Assembly: GCA_025451135.1 (NCBI GenBank)
Contig: JANWKW010000109.1
Span: forward strand, 1 to 34,223
Origin: Vulcanimicrobiia bacterium
GTDB lineage: Bacteria > Vulcanimicrobiota > Vulcanimicrobiia > Vulcanimicrobiales > Vulcanimicrobiaceae
Reading direction: 5' to 3'
DNA length: 34,223 bases
In this document: in pieces, positions 1 through 7,823 of the stretch
How positions within the stretch are numbered: the stretch's first letter is position 1
Layout of the letters: each line of letters starts with the position of its first letter
The notes under the pieces: generated by a model
What the model was told of the DNA's origin: nothing
Databases searched by the model: none
Seen by the model: the letters and a program-made list of their open reading frames with translations, nothing else
Program-made: the position numbers and the translations under genes

Positions 1-99
1 GGCATCCGCCGACGAACGGTGGCCGGCTTCACGCGTCTGGTCTATCGTGTTGTCGACCGTGTCCTTGACCGCTTGTTTGACTTCGTTCAAGTCTGTCAT
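1..99 (-). CDS. Small hydrophilic protein, N-terminal 33 residues only (cut by the window edge)
   Basis: A reading frame opens with ATG at 99-97 on minus and stays open to the window edge. The visible part begins MTDLNEVKQAVKDTVDNTID and is rich in Asp, Glu, Lys, Thr and Gln with spacing typical of an amphipathic helix. A G-rich GGGGG tract lies about 12 bases upstream of the ATG as a possible weak ribosome site. The gene is divergent from the Ada-like gene at 209, with about 110 bp between them. The family is not recognised; small stress proteins often have this composition, but that is only a resemblance. The opposite-strand frame here reads Arg-rich and looks like a shadow. Confidence 0.5.
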   Translation of the reverse strand, partial: MTDLNEVKQAVKDTVDNTIDQTREAGHRSSADA

Positions 100-208
100 G
101 CCGATATCGTACCCCCACGTTTCGCGCGCTACACGGAGGGGTCGCTTGCGCGCCGCCGCAAGAATCGGGTGGCCGCACCCCTAACGACCGGCGTACGCTA
201 GGAGCGCA

Positions 209-1063
209 ATGGAAGACCAACACTACCTCCGGATCGCCGAGGCGATCGCTTACCTGACCGAACACGCCGGCGAGCAGCCCTCGCTCGACGACGCCGCCGA
301 GCGCGCGGGCCTCAGCCCGTTCCATTTCCAACGCATCTTCCGCGCCTACGCCGGCGTCACGCCCAAGCAGTTCCTCGCGCACCTCACCCTGCAGAACGCG
401 AAAGGTCTGCTCGATGCGAACGCTTCGGTGCTCGACGCCTCGCTCGACGTCGGGCTCTCGAGCCCGGCGCGGCTGCACGACCACTTCGTCACCATCGACG
501 CCGTGACGCCCGGCGAGTACAAGACCGGCGGCCTCGATCTCACCATCTCCTACGGCTTCGCCCCGACGCCGTTCGGCACGGCCTTCGTCGCCCAGACGGC
601 GCGCGGCATCTGCGCATTCGCTTTCATCGACGGTAACGGCGACGCCGAGTTCGCCGCCCTCGCAGCCGATTGGCCAAACGCCAAGCTCGTCCGCGACGAT
701 GACGGCGCCCGCGTAATCGCCCACCGCACCTTCGCGCCAAGCGAGAACGAAACGCCACTGCGCGTGCTCGTCAAAGGCACCAACTGGCAGATCCGCGTCT
801 GGCGGGCGCTGCTCGAGATCCCCGACGGCGCGCTGACCAGCTACGGTTCGATCGCCCGCGCGCTCGGCAATGCCGACGCTTCGCGCGCCGTCGGCAGCGC
901 CATCGGCAAGAACGCGATCGGCGTCCTGATCCCATGCCACCGCGTCATCACGTCGAGCGGATCGCTCGGCGGCTACCGCTGGGGCCCCGTCCGCAAACGC
1001 GCCCTGCTCGCCTGGGAAGCCGCCCGCAGGTCGGAACGTCCCGCCTTGTCATCCCGAGCGTAG
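209..1063 (+). CDS. Ada-like protein: AraC-type HTH fused to O6-alkylguanine-DNA methyltransferase
   Basis: This 284-residue protein probably transfers alkyl groups from O6-alkylguanine in DNA to its own cysteine and may also act as a transcription factor. Residues about 5-105 form an AraC-family double helix-turn-helix (SLDDAAERAGLSPFHFQRIF). Residues about 112-275 form the methyltransferase, with the active-site motif IPCHRV (Cys243) followed by GGYRWG. It resembles the C-terminal two thirds of E. coli Ada and lacks the N-terminal zinc/phosphotriester-repair domain, so the usual methyl-sensing switch is absent. The start is supported by AGGAG five bases before the ATG. The last residues (LSSRA) and the TAG stop are read from a copy of the dispersed repeat, so the native C-terminus may have been replaced. 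Family assignment is firm; a regulatory role is inferred. Confidence 0.93.
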   Translation: MEDQHYLRIAEAIAYLTEHAGEQPSLDDAAERAGLSPFHFQRIFRAYAGVTPKQFLAHLTLQNAKGLLDANASVLDASLDVGLSSPARLHDHFVTIDAVTPGEYKTGGLDLTISYGFAPTPFGTAFVAQTARGICAFAFIDGNGDAEFAALAADWPNAKLVRDDDGARVIAHRTFAPSENETPLRVLVKGTNWQIRVWRALLEIPDGALTSYGSIARALGNADASRAVGSAIGKNAIGVLIPCHRVITSSGSLGGYRWGPVRKRALLAWEAARRSERPALSSRA

Positions 1064-1119
1064 CGCGACCCCTCTTGTCATCCCGAGCGTAGCGCGACGC
1101 GCGTAGTCGAGGGACCGCC
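1046..1119 (+). repeat. Dispersed repeat, copy 1 (partial head plus full unit)
   Basis: A head fragment starting TTGTCATCCCGAGCGTAG at 1046 is followed at 1075 by a full unit ending GTCGAGGGACCGCCG. The first TAG of the repeat is the stop codon of the Ada-like gene. It lies between convergent genes. Confidence 0.9.
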
Positions 1120-1140
1120 GAGGACCGCTCGCGGCAGCCA

Positions 1141-1527
1141 TCAGCGGATCGTGAAGCGGTACTCGTCCTTGCCGAGCGTCGCGATATCGCACTTCCCGCC
1201 GTTGTTCTGATACGTCACCGAGACTTTATTCGGATGCCAGTATCCCTCGCACGCGATCCGGTCCTCGGGCAACACCAGCCGCACCACGAACGATGTCGGC
1301 TTGCGTTCGTCCCAGACGGTGCAGCGGAAGTGATACGTCTGCCCGGGCTCGATGCGCTGCGCGAGATCCGGGAAGCAGTTCTTGAGGTGCGGCGATTGCG
1401 CTCGCACCTGTTGCGCGCGATCGTTCACGATCGACACCACGATGACGCGCTTCTCCGCCGCCGGCGCCACGCCGGATACCAGCATGAGTCCGGCCGCCAA
1501 CGCCACGGCCCAAACAACACTACGCAC
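1141..1527 (-). CDS. Secreted protein of unknown function with four cysteines
   Basis: This 128-residue protein starts with GTG at 1527, with AGGAGG four bases upstream. Residues 1-24 are a classical signal peptide (a hydrophobic stretch ending GVAPAA before EKR), so the mature protein of about 104 residues should be exported. The mature part has four cysteines (NCFPD, RCTVW, ACEGY, KCDIA), enough for two disulfides, and a beta-rich pattern with alternating hydrophobic residues. No enzyme motif is visible and I do not recognise the family. It ends convergently with the Ada-like gene, with a repeat between them, and lies 53 bp downstream of the YflT-like gene on the same strand. Confidence 0.8.
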   Translation of the reverse strand: MRSVVWAVALAAGLMLVSGVAPAAEKRVIVVSIVNDRAQQVRAQSPHLKNCFPDLAQRIEPGQTYHFRCTVWDERKPTSFVVRLVLPEDRIACEGYWHPNKVSVTYQNNGGKCDIATLGKDEYRFTIR

Positions 1528-1580
1528 GAACCCTCCTCACGGACGCGCGACGCGTTCGACGTCAGCCCGATTCTACCCGG

Positions 1581-2030
1581 TCATGCTCCGCCCGCGAGCA
1601 CCGTGCGGACGCGGTCGCGATCCGCATCCGATGCGAGCGTGACGACCACACCCACGCCGCCCCGACGCAGTCCGTCCCTCCACGCATCCGTACCGACGCC
1701 GAGGCCGAGCAGTCCGCCGAGGATGCTGCCGCCGATCAACCCGACCGAGAGCCCGGACGCGCCGGTCAGCACGAGCGCGAGCGGCCCCGCGACCATCACG
1801 CCTCCCGCGACGAGCACCGTCCCGACCGCCGCCGCGATCAGCGCGCCGACCATGCTGCCGCCGATCGCGCCGACGACCACGCTGCTTTCGTCGGCCGCAT
1901 CGCCCGGAACGTCGTGCTCGTCGAGCACCAAGCTGATGCGTTCGTGACCGTAGCCGAGCTCCTCGAGGCGACCCAAAACCGCCTCGGCCTCGGCGCGATC
2001 GCCGTAGAACATCGATTCGTACTCGCCCAC
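1581..2030 (-). CDS. YflT-like general stress protein with glycine-zipper membrane segment
   Basis: The protein has about 149 residues if it starts at GTG 2030, or 143 from ATG 2012. The first 45 or so residues (MFYGDRAEAEAVLGRLEELG, then ISLVL) match the small alpha/beta domain of heat-induced stress protein YflT / GSP17M. The middle is a long Gly/Ala-rich stretch (VVGAIGGSMVGALIAAAVG, then GLIGGSILGGLLGLGVGT) with glycine-zipper spacing, probably one or two membrane-inserted helices. The C-terminus (VVVTLASDADRDRVRTVLAGG) resembles a second short alpha/beta unit. The GTG start has AGGACG about 9 bases upstream and lies 13 bp after the DUF302 stop, suggesting co-transcription. A longer frame upstream overlaps DUF302 and was not used. 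Confidence 0.75.
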   Translation of the reverse strand: MGEYESMFYGDRAEAEAVLGRLEELGYGHERISLVLDEHDVPGDAADESSVVVGAIGGSMVGALIAAAVGTVLVAGGVMVAGPLALVLTGASGLSVGLIGGSILGGLLGLGVGTDAWRDGLRRGGVGVVVTLASDADRDRVRTVLAGGA

Positions 2031-2043
2031 CGTCGTGTACGTC

Positions 2044-2469
2044 CTATGAAGCCGGTTGCGTCGAGAGGCGTTCGAGCACGCGCCCCAGCCGTTCGTTCGC
2101 ATCCGATGCGACCGGCGAGAGTTCAGAGCCGGCGCCGGCGACGCCGAGCATCGCGGTCGCGTCGATGGCGGAGACGTGCGTCGCCCCGTCGATCTCCTGG
2201 ACCACGAGATTGCACGGCAGGAGCAGCCCGATCTGCGGCTCGGCCGTCAGCGCCCGATGGGCGAGCGTCGGATTGCACGAGCCCAAGATGCGATACGGGC
2301 GAAACGTCACGCCGAGCTTCTCGCGTAAGGTCGCCTGGACGTCGATCTCGCAGAGCACGCCGAAGCCCTCGTCTTTCAAGAACGCCTTGGCGGCGTCGAC
2401 GGCGTTCTCGAAGGTCAGGCCGGTGGTCACGTCGCGCCCGTAGGCGAACGATTCGATGGTCGTTGACAT
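2044..2469 (-). CDS. DUF302 family protein
   Basis: This 141-residue cytosolic protein starts at ATG 2469. It has the DUF302 pattern: an N-terminal strand-helix (TFENAVDAAKAFLKDEGFGV), then VQATLREKLGV, PYRILGSCNPTLAHRALTAE and the core LLLPCNLVVQEIDGATHVSA. Proteins of this family are common, often lie near redox or stress genes and have no settled biochemical function. The conserved GSCNP and LLPCN cysteines are present. It appears to be the first gene of a two-gene unit with the YflT-like gene, and is divergent from panB across 94 bp. The in-frame extension up to 2706 runs through the panB coding region and is rejected. Confidence 0.88.
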   Translation of the reverse strand: MSTTIESFAYGRDVTTGLTFENAVDAAKAFLKDEGFGVLCEIDVQATLREKLGVTFRPYRILGSCNPTLAHRALTAEPQIGLLLPCNLVVQEIDGATHVSAIDATAMLGVAGAGSELSPVASDANERLGRVLERLSTQPAS

Positions 2470-2563
2470 ACCGTCATCATAGGAGCCCGATACGCAGAAG
2501 TCGGGAACATTTCGCGAACGCCGTCCAAGGGCGGGCCCCGCCGGTAGCGAAGGGCCAAAGACC

Positions 2564-3406
2564 ATGATCACCCCCGATCGCCCCCGCGCTGCCGACGCGC
2601 CCGACGCCCGTCCGTACCAGCCCGCTCCCGGTCCCGCCACCGTCCGCCGCGTCACCGCCGGAGCCATCAAGCGCCGCAAGGGCAAGGTGCTCTTCCCGGT
2701 CATCACCGCCTACGACGCCTCGTTCGCGCGCTTCGTCGAAGAGGCCGGCATCGACGTCATCCTGGTCGGCGACAGCCTCGGCAACGTCGTGCTCGGCTAC
2801 GACGAGACCACGCCGGTCACCATGGAAGAGATGATCCATCACGCCGGCGCGGTCACCCGCGCCACCTCGCGCGCCCACGTGATGGTCGACATGCCGTTCG
2901 GCTCCTACCACGTCAGCAACGAGGACGCGCTGCGCAACGCCATCCGCTTGGTCAAAGAGGCCGGCGCGTCGTCGGTCAAGCTCGAAGGCGGCGCGCACGA
3001 GGCCGAAGCCATCCGCGCCATCACCTCGGCCGGCATCCCGGTGGTCGGCCACATCGGCGTCACGCCGCAGACCGCCAGCATGGGGCCGGGCTACAAGCCG
3101 CGCACCCATCGCGACCGGCTGATGGCCGACGCCAAAGCGGTCGAAGCGGCCGGCGCCTACGCGATCGTCCTCGAGGTCGTCGACGCCGAGATCGCCGGCG
3201 AGATCACCCGCGAGCTGAGCATTCCGACCATCGGTATCGGCTCCGGCCCGCAATGCGACTCGCAGGTGCTGGTGCTCTACGACCTGCTCGGCATGTACAA
3301 GCACTCGCCGTCGTTCGTCAAGCGCTACGCCGAAGTCGGCGCCGCCACCGTCGACGCCCTACGCAACTACGCCGAAGACGTACGAACCCGCACCTTCCCC
3401 GAATAG
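2564..3406 (+). CDS. panB: 3-methyl-2-oxobutanoate hydroxymethyltransferase
   Basis: PanB transfers a hydroxymethyl group from 5,10-methylenetetrahydrofolate to 2-oxoisovalerate, giving ketopantoate, the first committed step to pantothenate and CoA. The 280-residue protein has the full TIM-barrel signature: VITAYDASFARFVEEAG, the metal-binding VGDSLGNVVLGY (Asp70), VMVDMPFGSY (Asp109), VKLEGG, GHIGVTPQ, and VLEVVDAEIA with the catalytic-type Glu204. The N-terminus has about 30 extra Pro/Ala-rich residues compared with E. coli PanB, so a later start is possible, though GAAGGG upstream of 2564 supports this one. panC and panD are not in the window. The gene is followed by tandem repeats. Confidence 0.96.
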   Translation: MITPDRPRAADAPDARPYQPAPGPATVRRVTAGAIKRRKGKVLFPVITAYDASFARFVEEAGIDVILVGDSLGNVVLGYDETTPVTMEEMIHHAGAVTRATSRAHVMVDMPFGSYHVSNEDALRNAIRLVKEAGASSVKLEGGAHEAEAIRAITSAGIPVVGHIGVTPQTASMGPGYKPRTHRDRLMADAKAVEAAGAYAIVLEVVDAEIAGEITRELSIPTIGIGSGPQCDSQVLVLYDLLGMYKHSPSFVKRYAEVGAATVDALRNYAEDVRTRTFPE

Positions 3407-3414
3407 AACGCCCC

Positions 3415-3486
3415 GTATCCTCGCAAGCGCGGCGCCCCTTATCATCGCAAGCGCGGCGCCCCTTATCATCGCAAGCGCAGCGCGCC
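3415..3486 (+). repeat. Three tandem 24-bp units leading into dispersed repeat copy 2
   Basis: Three imperfect direct copies start at 3415, 3439 and 3463, each built on TATCATCGCAAGCGC followed by GGCGCCCC or a variant. They resemble the head of the dispersed repeat (TTGTCATCCCGAGCG), which follows at once at 3487. This looks like local amplification and divergence of the repeat head. Confidence 0.85.
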
Positions 3487-3533
3487 TTGTCATCCCGAGC
3501 GTAGCGCGAAGCGCGTAGTCGAGGGACCGCCGC
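3487..3533 (+). repeat. Dispersed repeat, copy 2
   Basis: A full unit beginning TTGTCATCCCGAGCGTAG, with the internal GCGCGAAGCGCG inverted-repeat core and ending GTCGAGGGACCGCCG. It lies between panB and the metallophosphoesterase gene. Confidence 0.92.
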
Positions 3534-3554
3534 CGGCCCGGGCGATCGCGTCAA

Positions 3555-3564
3555 GGGTTAACCC
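3555..3564. promoter_or_regulatory. 10-bp perfect palindrome upstream of the metallophosphoesterase
   Basis: GGGTTAACCC is a perfect palindrome, unusually AT-containing for this region, 24 bases before the ATG at 3589. It could be an operator or part of the promoter, but there is no direct evidence. Confidence 0.25.
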
Positions 3565-3588
3565 AAACCGCCGCCGCACACCGACCCT

Positions 3589-4206
3589 ATGACCGACGGC
3601 GCGGTGCGCGTGCTGGTGCTCTCCGACACGCACGGCAATCACAAGAAGTTCCGCTCGCTGCCCGACGCGGATATCTTCCTGCACGCCGGCGACTTCACGC
3701 GCTACGGTTCCGGCGCCGAAGAGTTCGCCGTCTGGTTCCACAAGCTGCCGTATCGCGTGAAGCTGCTGACGCTCGGCAACCACGAAGGCAAGGACGCCGT
3801 GCAGAAGTACCGCCCCGAGCAATGGCAGGCGCTGTTCGGTCCGCTCCTTCTCCTCGATCGCGGCGCGCGCGTGAAGGTCCGCGATCGCGACCTCGTCATC
3901 CTGGGCCTACCCCACGCGACCGCACTCCCGCGCATCCCACCGGGCGTCGACATCGTGCTCTCGCACGAACCGCCCTATCGCATCCTCGATGCCGTCTATG
4001 GCGGCGGCCACGCCGGTTCCGAGACGGTCGCAGAACTCGTGCGGGACGCCCGCCCGCCGGTCCACGCCTTCGGTCACGTCCACGCCCGCGGCGGCGAACA
4101 CGACCTCGGCGACCACACGACGCACATCAACGCCGCCACCCGAGGCGTCCTCTTCGACCTGTCCGGTCGAAGCGTCCGCGTCCTCGCGACCATCCGGCCC
4201 GCCTAG
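3589..4206 (+). CDS. Calcineurin-like metallophosphoesterase
   Basis: This 205-residue cytosolic protein carries all five metallophosphoesterase motifs for a two-metal site: SDTHGN (Asp13, His15), GDFT (Asp35), GNHE (Asn64, His65), LSHEPP (His126) and GHVHARGG (His163, His165). Spacing and length fit the small subgroup related to bacterial UPF0046 / vertebrate MPPED proteins, which hydrolyse phosphodiesters. The natural substrate cannot be told from sequence. The start ATG was chosen because the first beta strand (VRVLVLSDTH) follows immediately. Its stop codon overlaps that of the convergent gene: the palindrome CTAG at 4203-4206 provides TAG on both strands, so there is no room for a terminator outside coding sequence. 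Confidence 0.93.
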   Translation: MTDGAVRVLVLSDTHGNHKKFRSLPDADIFLHAGDFTRYGSGAEEFAVWFHKLPYRVKLLTLGNHEGKDAVQKYRPEQWQALFGPLLLLDRGARVKVRDRDLVILGLPHATALPRIPPGVDIVLSHEPPYRILDAVYGGGHAGSETVAELVRDARPPVHAFGHVHARGGEHDLGDHTTHINAATRGVLFDLSGRSVRVLATIRPA

Positions 4207-6422
4207 GTCTTCGCCGCCGAACGGGCCGCCCGAATCGTCAGCTCGTCGCCGCCCCGGACCTCGAACCGCACGTGTCCTTCGACCGACCGGACCGGCTTCG
4301 CTCGTTTGGAGCCGCGCACGCCGACCGCATCCAGCGGCACCCGCGAATCCGCGCCCGTCGGGATCAGACGGACGGTACACGTCATTCGCGGATCGCCCGC
4401 GACGCGATAGCGGTTCCTGGCGACCGACTGCAGCGGATATTCGCAGAACACCAGGAATGGCCGGCCGGGTATCCGGACGAAGTGACGCGTCGTGCAGACC
4501 AGCGCGAGGCCGGCGCCGTAGATCTCCTGGCCGACCTGCCCCGACTGCAGCGATCCGTCCTGCAGATCCTCGAGCGGGATCGCGAGTTCGCGTCGAACTG
4601 CGCCGTTGCGCGGTTTGGGCGCCAGCGCTTCGGCCGGCAGCTCGCCCGGATAGTAGCTCCACCCGCGCGAGACCAGCCATTTCGCGAACTCGCTCACGAG
4701 CAGCGTCACGCTCTTCGGCAGCTCGTCGCCGGCCATCGCCAATAGCTCGTGGAATTTCGCCAGTGCTTCGAGCTCTTCGTAGGCCGCGATGTACGGCGCT
4801 CCCCGCAGCGGGTAGAGCCCGAAGTAGGTCGAGTAGTGACGGGCGTTGCCGTAGCGCGACTCCCACAGCGCCATGTTGTCGAACACGTTCGCGAGCGCGA
4901 TCAACGTCAGGTCGTAATAGCGCGCGTCGCCGGTCTTCTTCCACAGCCGGACGGCCGCCTCGGCCGCGAAGCCGGTCGTGTTCGTCTGATAGGAGAGGCC
5001 GAAACCGAGGCCTTCCATCGCTTCGGTCGCGAGCCGCGCCTCGTCGAGATACGTCCGGTCGCCGAAGAGGTCGTGCGCGTGCAGCATCACCAACGCGTAG
5101 AGCCCGGCCACGTCGTTCTCGCCGCCCGAGCCCTTCGACGCTTCGGACTGGATGACGTCGAGCGTCGTCAGGTCGAAGAAGATCGGCCAACGGTAGGCGA
5201 ACCGCTTCGCCACCCGTATGGCGTACGGCAGCGAACGCTCGAGCATCGCGCGCGCGTCGGCCCGGCCCAACGCCGCCAGGCGTGTCAGGTTGAAGAGCAC
5301 GTGGTACAAATACCAGCTATCCATCGCGACGTGGTTCTGGTGCTCGTCTTCCTTCTCGTCGAACCGCTCGCCGGGAAGCCAGCGGACCACCGTTCCCAGA
5401 TCCTCCCGGAAGAACGCCGGTAAGCCTTCGGAGATCTCGCGGGACAACGCGAACGTGCGCCCCAGCCATCGCTCGAACTCCAGCAGCGCGATCAAGACCG
5501 TGAGCTGCACCATGCTCTCGGGAGGCTTGTTCTTGGTGTTCACGTACGGCGCCAGGTAGCGGCGTCCGCGCGCCTCGATCGTGCACTCCGGCGAGAGCGA
5601 GAGATCGTACACGGTCGCCAGCGCTCGCTTCGGCCAGTCGCGATAGGATCGCGGCCGGTCCGCCATTCGCGCCACCACCGCGGCGAGCGCGTCGAGGTAG
5701 GCCCGCGCGACCTCGCCGTCGTCCTTCGGGGCCTTCGGCCCCAGCACCAGATAGGCGTCCGAGAGCGTGTACTCGTCGCTCGCCAGCAGCGGGTGTTCCT
5801 CGCTGGTCGGCAGCGCGAAGCCGATCTCGGGCCACGTCCCGCCGACCGAGTCCTTCGGCGTCGTCTTGGTGTCCTCGAAGTACGCGGCCAGCGACGTGAA
5901 GTTCTGCAGATAGAACAGCGACGCTCCGCGCGTGCCGGAGCATGCGGCGAACAGCGACCCGGTCTGCGATCCGTGCTGACGGGTGTAGAGCCGCCCGCTC
6001 CGCTGCGGCGTCACGCCCTGCGTCTCGATCGCGATCAGGTCGCGCGGCTGGCTCGCCAGACGCAGATCGTGGCTCGGGATCAGGGTCGTCACGCTATGCA
6101 GCGTCGTCAGCCGGCCGTCCGTCCGCGTGTCGACCACGACCCGAAAGGCGCCCACGTCGGTCGATAGCTCGATGCTCGCGCCGTCCGGGCGCTTCTCCAG
6201 GTGACCGACCGCGATCGATCCGGTGGCGACGTGCGCGGCCCGCAGGGCGATCGTCTGCGCGCCGTCGGCGTCGACCACGATCCACAGCCCGCGCGCCCCG
6301 CGGTGCAGCGCGAACCGGAACGTCCGGACCGTCCAGCGCGCGAGGACGCCGTCCTTGCGCCCCAGCTCGCGCCGGACGTCCAACAACGCGGGTGAGGTCG
6401 GACCCTCGCTTCGCGCGATCAT
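4203..6422 (-). CDS. Large protein with probable (alpha/alpha)6-barrel, six-hairpin glycosidase-like
   Basis: This 739-residue protein has no signal peptide or membrane segment. Residues about 1-230 are beta-rich (paired strands such as FRFALHRGARGLWIVVDADG). Residues about 240-600 are helical, with repeated hairpins typical of (alpha/alpha)6 toroids: NHVAMDSWYLYHVLFNLTRL, ENDVAGLYALVMLHAHDLFG, DEARLATEAMEGLGFGLSYQ and TGDARYYDLTLIALANVFDN. The last 130 residues are again beta-rich. Enzymes with such barrels act on carbohydrates (glycoside hydrolases, lyases, epimerases), but I see no catalytic motif that fixes the reaction. The start near 6422 leaves 41 bp to the divergent gene at 6464. Fold call is moderate; function is unknown. 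Confidence 0.72.
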   Translation of the reverse strand: MIARSEGPTSPALLDVRRELGRKDGVLARWTVRTFRFALHRGARGLWIVVDADGAQTIALRAAHVATGSIAVGHLEKRPDGASIELSTDVGAFRVVVDTRTDGRLTTLHSVTTLIPSHDLRLASQPRDLIAIETQGVTPQRSGRLYTRQHGSQTGSLFAACSGTRGASLFYLQNFTSLAAYFEDTKTTPKDSVGGTWPEIGFALPTSEEHPLLASDEYTLSDAYLVLGPKAPKDDGEVARAYLDALAAVVARMADRPRSYRDWPKRALATVYDLSLSPECTIEARGRRYLAPYVNTKNKPPESMVQLTVLIALLEFERWLGRTFALSREISEGLPAFFREDLGTVVRWLPGERFDEKEDEHQNHVAMDSWYLYHVLFNLTRLAALGRADARAMLERSLPYAIRVAKRFAYRWPIFFDLTTLDVIQSEASKGSGGENDVAGLYALVMLHAHDLFGDRTYLDEARLATEAMEGLGFGLSYQTNTTGFAAEAAVRLWKKTGDARYYDLTLIALANVFDNMALWESRYGNARHYSTYFGLYPLRGAPYIAAYEELEALAKFHELLAMAGDELPKSVTLLVSEFAKWLVSRGWSYYPGELPAEALAPKPRNGAVRRELAIPLEDLQDGSLQSGQVGQEIYGAGLALVCTTRHFVRIPGRPFLVFCEYPLQSVARNRYRVAGDPRMTCTVRLIPTGADSRVPLDAVGVRGSKRAKPVRSVEGHVRFEVRGGDELTIRAARSAAKT

Positions 6423-6463
6423 AGCAAGCCCATCGTGCCCGTCCGCGCGTAAACCAAACGGCG

Positions 6464-6802
6464 ATGACTCCGGCGCCCGGTGGGTACGTTGCCTACGTGA
6501 ACGATTCCACGCAGGCAGCTCGTCCGACGATCGTCGTCAGTCTGGTCCTGGTCCCGCCGAGCGCCGAAGGTACGGGCTGGGGTCACACCGAGACGGGGGC
6601 GTGCGTGGAGTTCTCGCGATCCCGGGAAGCGATGCTCCCGCTCTTCCATCGGCTGCGCGGCGCCGGACGGATCTCCCCGCCGCCGCCGGTGGTCATCGAT
6701 GCCGAAGCGTGGGACGTCAGGCCGATCGACCGCGCCGCATGCCCGGTCCACGCCCTTCCGCCGATCTCCGAAGGAACGGCGATCGCGTTCGCGCCCTACT
6801 GA
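6464..6802 (+). CDS. Hypothetical small protein
   Basis: This 112-residue frame encodes a soluble protein with alternating hydrophobic strands (PTIVVSLVLVP, PPVVIDAEAWDV) and one short helix (SREAMLPLFHRLRGAG). It has two cysteines and no signal peptide. No family is recognised. It fits the gap between two minus-strand genes well, and its composition is less Arg/Pro-skewed than the antisense frame, so I take it as real. No clear Shine-Dalgarno sequence precedes the ATG. Its 3' end overlaps the end of the putative micro-ORF at 6796-6828 on the other strand. Confidence 0.5.
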   Translation: MTPAPGGYVAYVNDSTQAARPTIVVSLVLVPPSAEGTGWGHTETGACVEFSRSREAMLPLFHRLRGAGRISPPPPVVIDAEAWDVRPIDRAACPVHALPPISEGTAIAFAPY

Positions 6803-6828
6803 CCGTAGAAGGTCGTGGTCGGATGCAT
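6796..6828 (-). CDS. Possible 10-codon micro-ORF sharing the C-terminal TTTFYG of the HPt-like protein
   Basis: ATG at 6828-6826 opens a frame reading MHPTTTFYGQ and then TAG. It is preceded by GAGG with ideal spacing (five bases) to the ATG. The codons for TTTFYG lie in a 19-base stretch also present at the very end of the HPt-like gene about 1 kb upstream on the same strand (CCGTAGAAGGTCGTGGTCG on plus, at 6803-6821 and 7828-7846). It could be a translated peptide, the residue of a frameshifted tail of the gene ending at 6870, or a relic of duplication. Existence as a gene is speculative. Confidence 0.2.
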   Translation of the reverse strand: MHPTTTFYGQ

Positions 6829-6869
6829 CGCGACCTCACGACGCGCGTGCTCCAGGTGATCCGCCCCGC

Positions 6870-7766
6870 CTAGAGCGAGGCGACCTTCGCGTATCCCGCC
6901 GGAACCTCGAAAAGCGCGGCGTCGGCCGCGGTCAGCGTCCGCACGCGTCCGCGCATCATGATGTTGGCGATCGTGTTTGTCGGTAGTTGCGCCAGCGATA
7001 GATCGCTCCGCGAGAACAACGGCGTCGAGACCATATAGAGCAGGAAGTGGGGATAGAACGGCAACGCTGCGAGCGGGTCGGATGCGGGCATGACGTTGCA
7101 GCCGCTCATCGGCGTGAGCCGAGTCGGCGCCATCGTCAACCAGGGTGCGTAGGTCGGGGGCGGCTCGCCGGGTTCCGTCCGATTCGGATCGTAGAACGCG
7201 ACGAACGACGCGAACGCCTGTGCGTACTTGCAGCGCGAGTCGTCGACCGTCTGGGTGATCCGCCCGGCATAGCCTTGATAGGTCACGCCGTCGACGGGCG
7301 TCGGTGGAAACGTATCCAACGTCGTGTGCAGGACGGCGGTCACGCTTGGCGCGGACGCCGGCGGTGCGGTTGGCGAGGGGCCGCTGGACACCGCATAGAC
7401 CTCGGAATCGCCCTTGAAGACGGCGTAGGTCCGGGCGACCGGATCGATATCGATCGTCAGATGATCCATCGGACGTTGGATGACGATGCGTCCCGTGATC
7501 GGGTCCTCGATGCGTTCGTCGGCGCCCAGCCACGCGACGTGCCGCGCCTGGCCGATCGGCAGACCATCCGGTCCCGTTCGCGCACCTGGATTGGCCTTCA
7601 TAGCGGCGATCTCGGCCGTCCAGGCCGCATCGAACTGCGTCGGCTGCAAGAGCGGACGCGAGCGGGTGACCGTCACGACCTGATCGTAGGCTACGCCGGT
7701 CGCATCCGGAGCGACCGTCGGAGCAGCATTCGCTGCAAGGACGAGAAGAACGATAGCGGCGATCAT
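6870..7766 (-). CDS. Secreted protein of unknown function, possibly DUF4412/LolA-like
   Basis: This 298-residue protein has an N-terminal signal peptide (MIAAIVLLVLAANAAP) and a very good ribosome site, GGAGGG six bases before ATG 7766. After export it is mostly beta strand: residues 85-125 (ITGRIVIQRPMDHLTIDIDP, then RTYAVFKGDSEVYAVSS) resemble the antiparallel sheet of LolA/DUF4412-type proteins, and the end (LTAADAALFEVPAGYAKV) resembles the usual DUF4412 terminus. There are two cysteines (DDSRCKY, MSGCNV). The family link is weak and no reaction is inferred. It lies 57 bp behind the HPt-like gene and may share its transcript. A different frame continues past its stop into the TTTFYG micro-ORF. 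Confidence 0.78.
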   Translation of the reverse strand: MIAAIVLLVLAANAAPTVAPDATGVAYDQVVTVTRSRPLLQPTQFDAAWTAEIAAMKANPGARTGPDGLPIGQARHVAWLGADERIEDPITGRIVIQRPMDHLTIDIDPVARTYAVFKGDSEVYAVSSGPSPTAPPASAPSVTAVLHTTLDTFPPTPVDGVTYQGYAGRITQTVDDSRCKYAQAFASFVAFYDPNRTEPGEPPPTYAPWLTMAPTRLTPMSGCNVMPASDPLAALPFYPHFLLYMVSTPLFSRSDLSLAQLPTNTIANIMMRGRVRTLTAADAALFEVPAGYAKVASL

Positions 7767-7823
7767 GTAGCACCCTCCATCGCGCCTACCTACGCGGGAC
7801 GGGCGCGGCGTGCCTGCGGGTCG

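Noticed and set aside
3415-3533. Tandem 24-bp units as a CRISPR array
   Set aside because: The units abut with no unique spacers and resemble the dispersed repeat head, and no cas genes are present.
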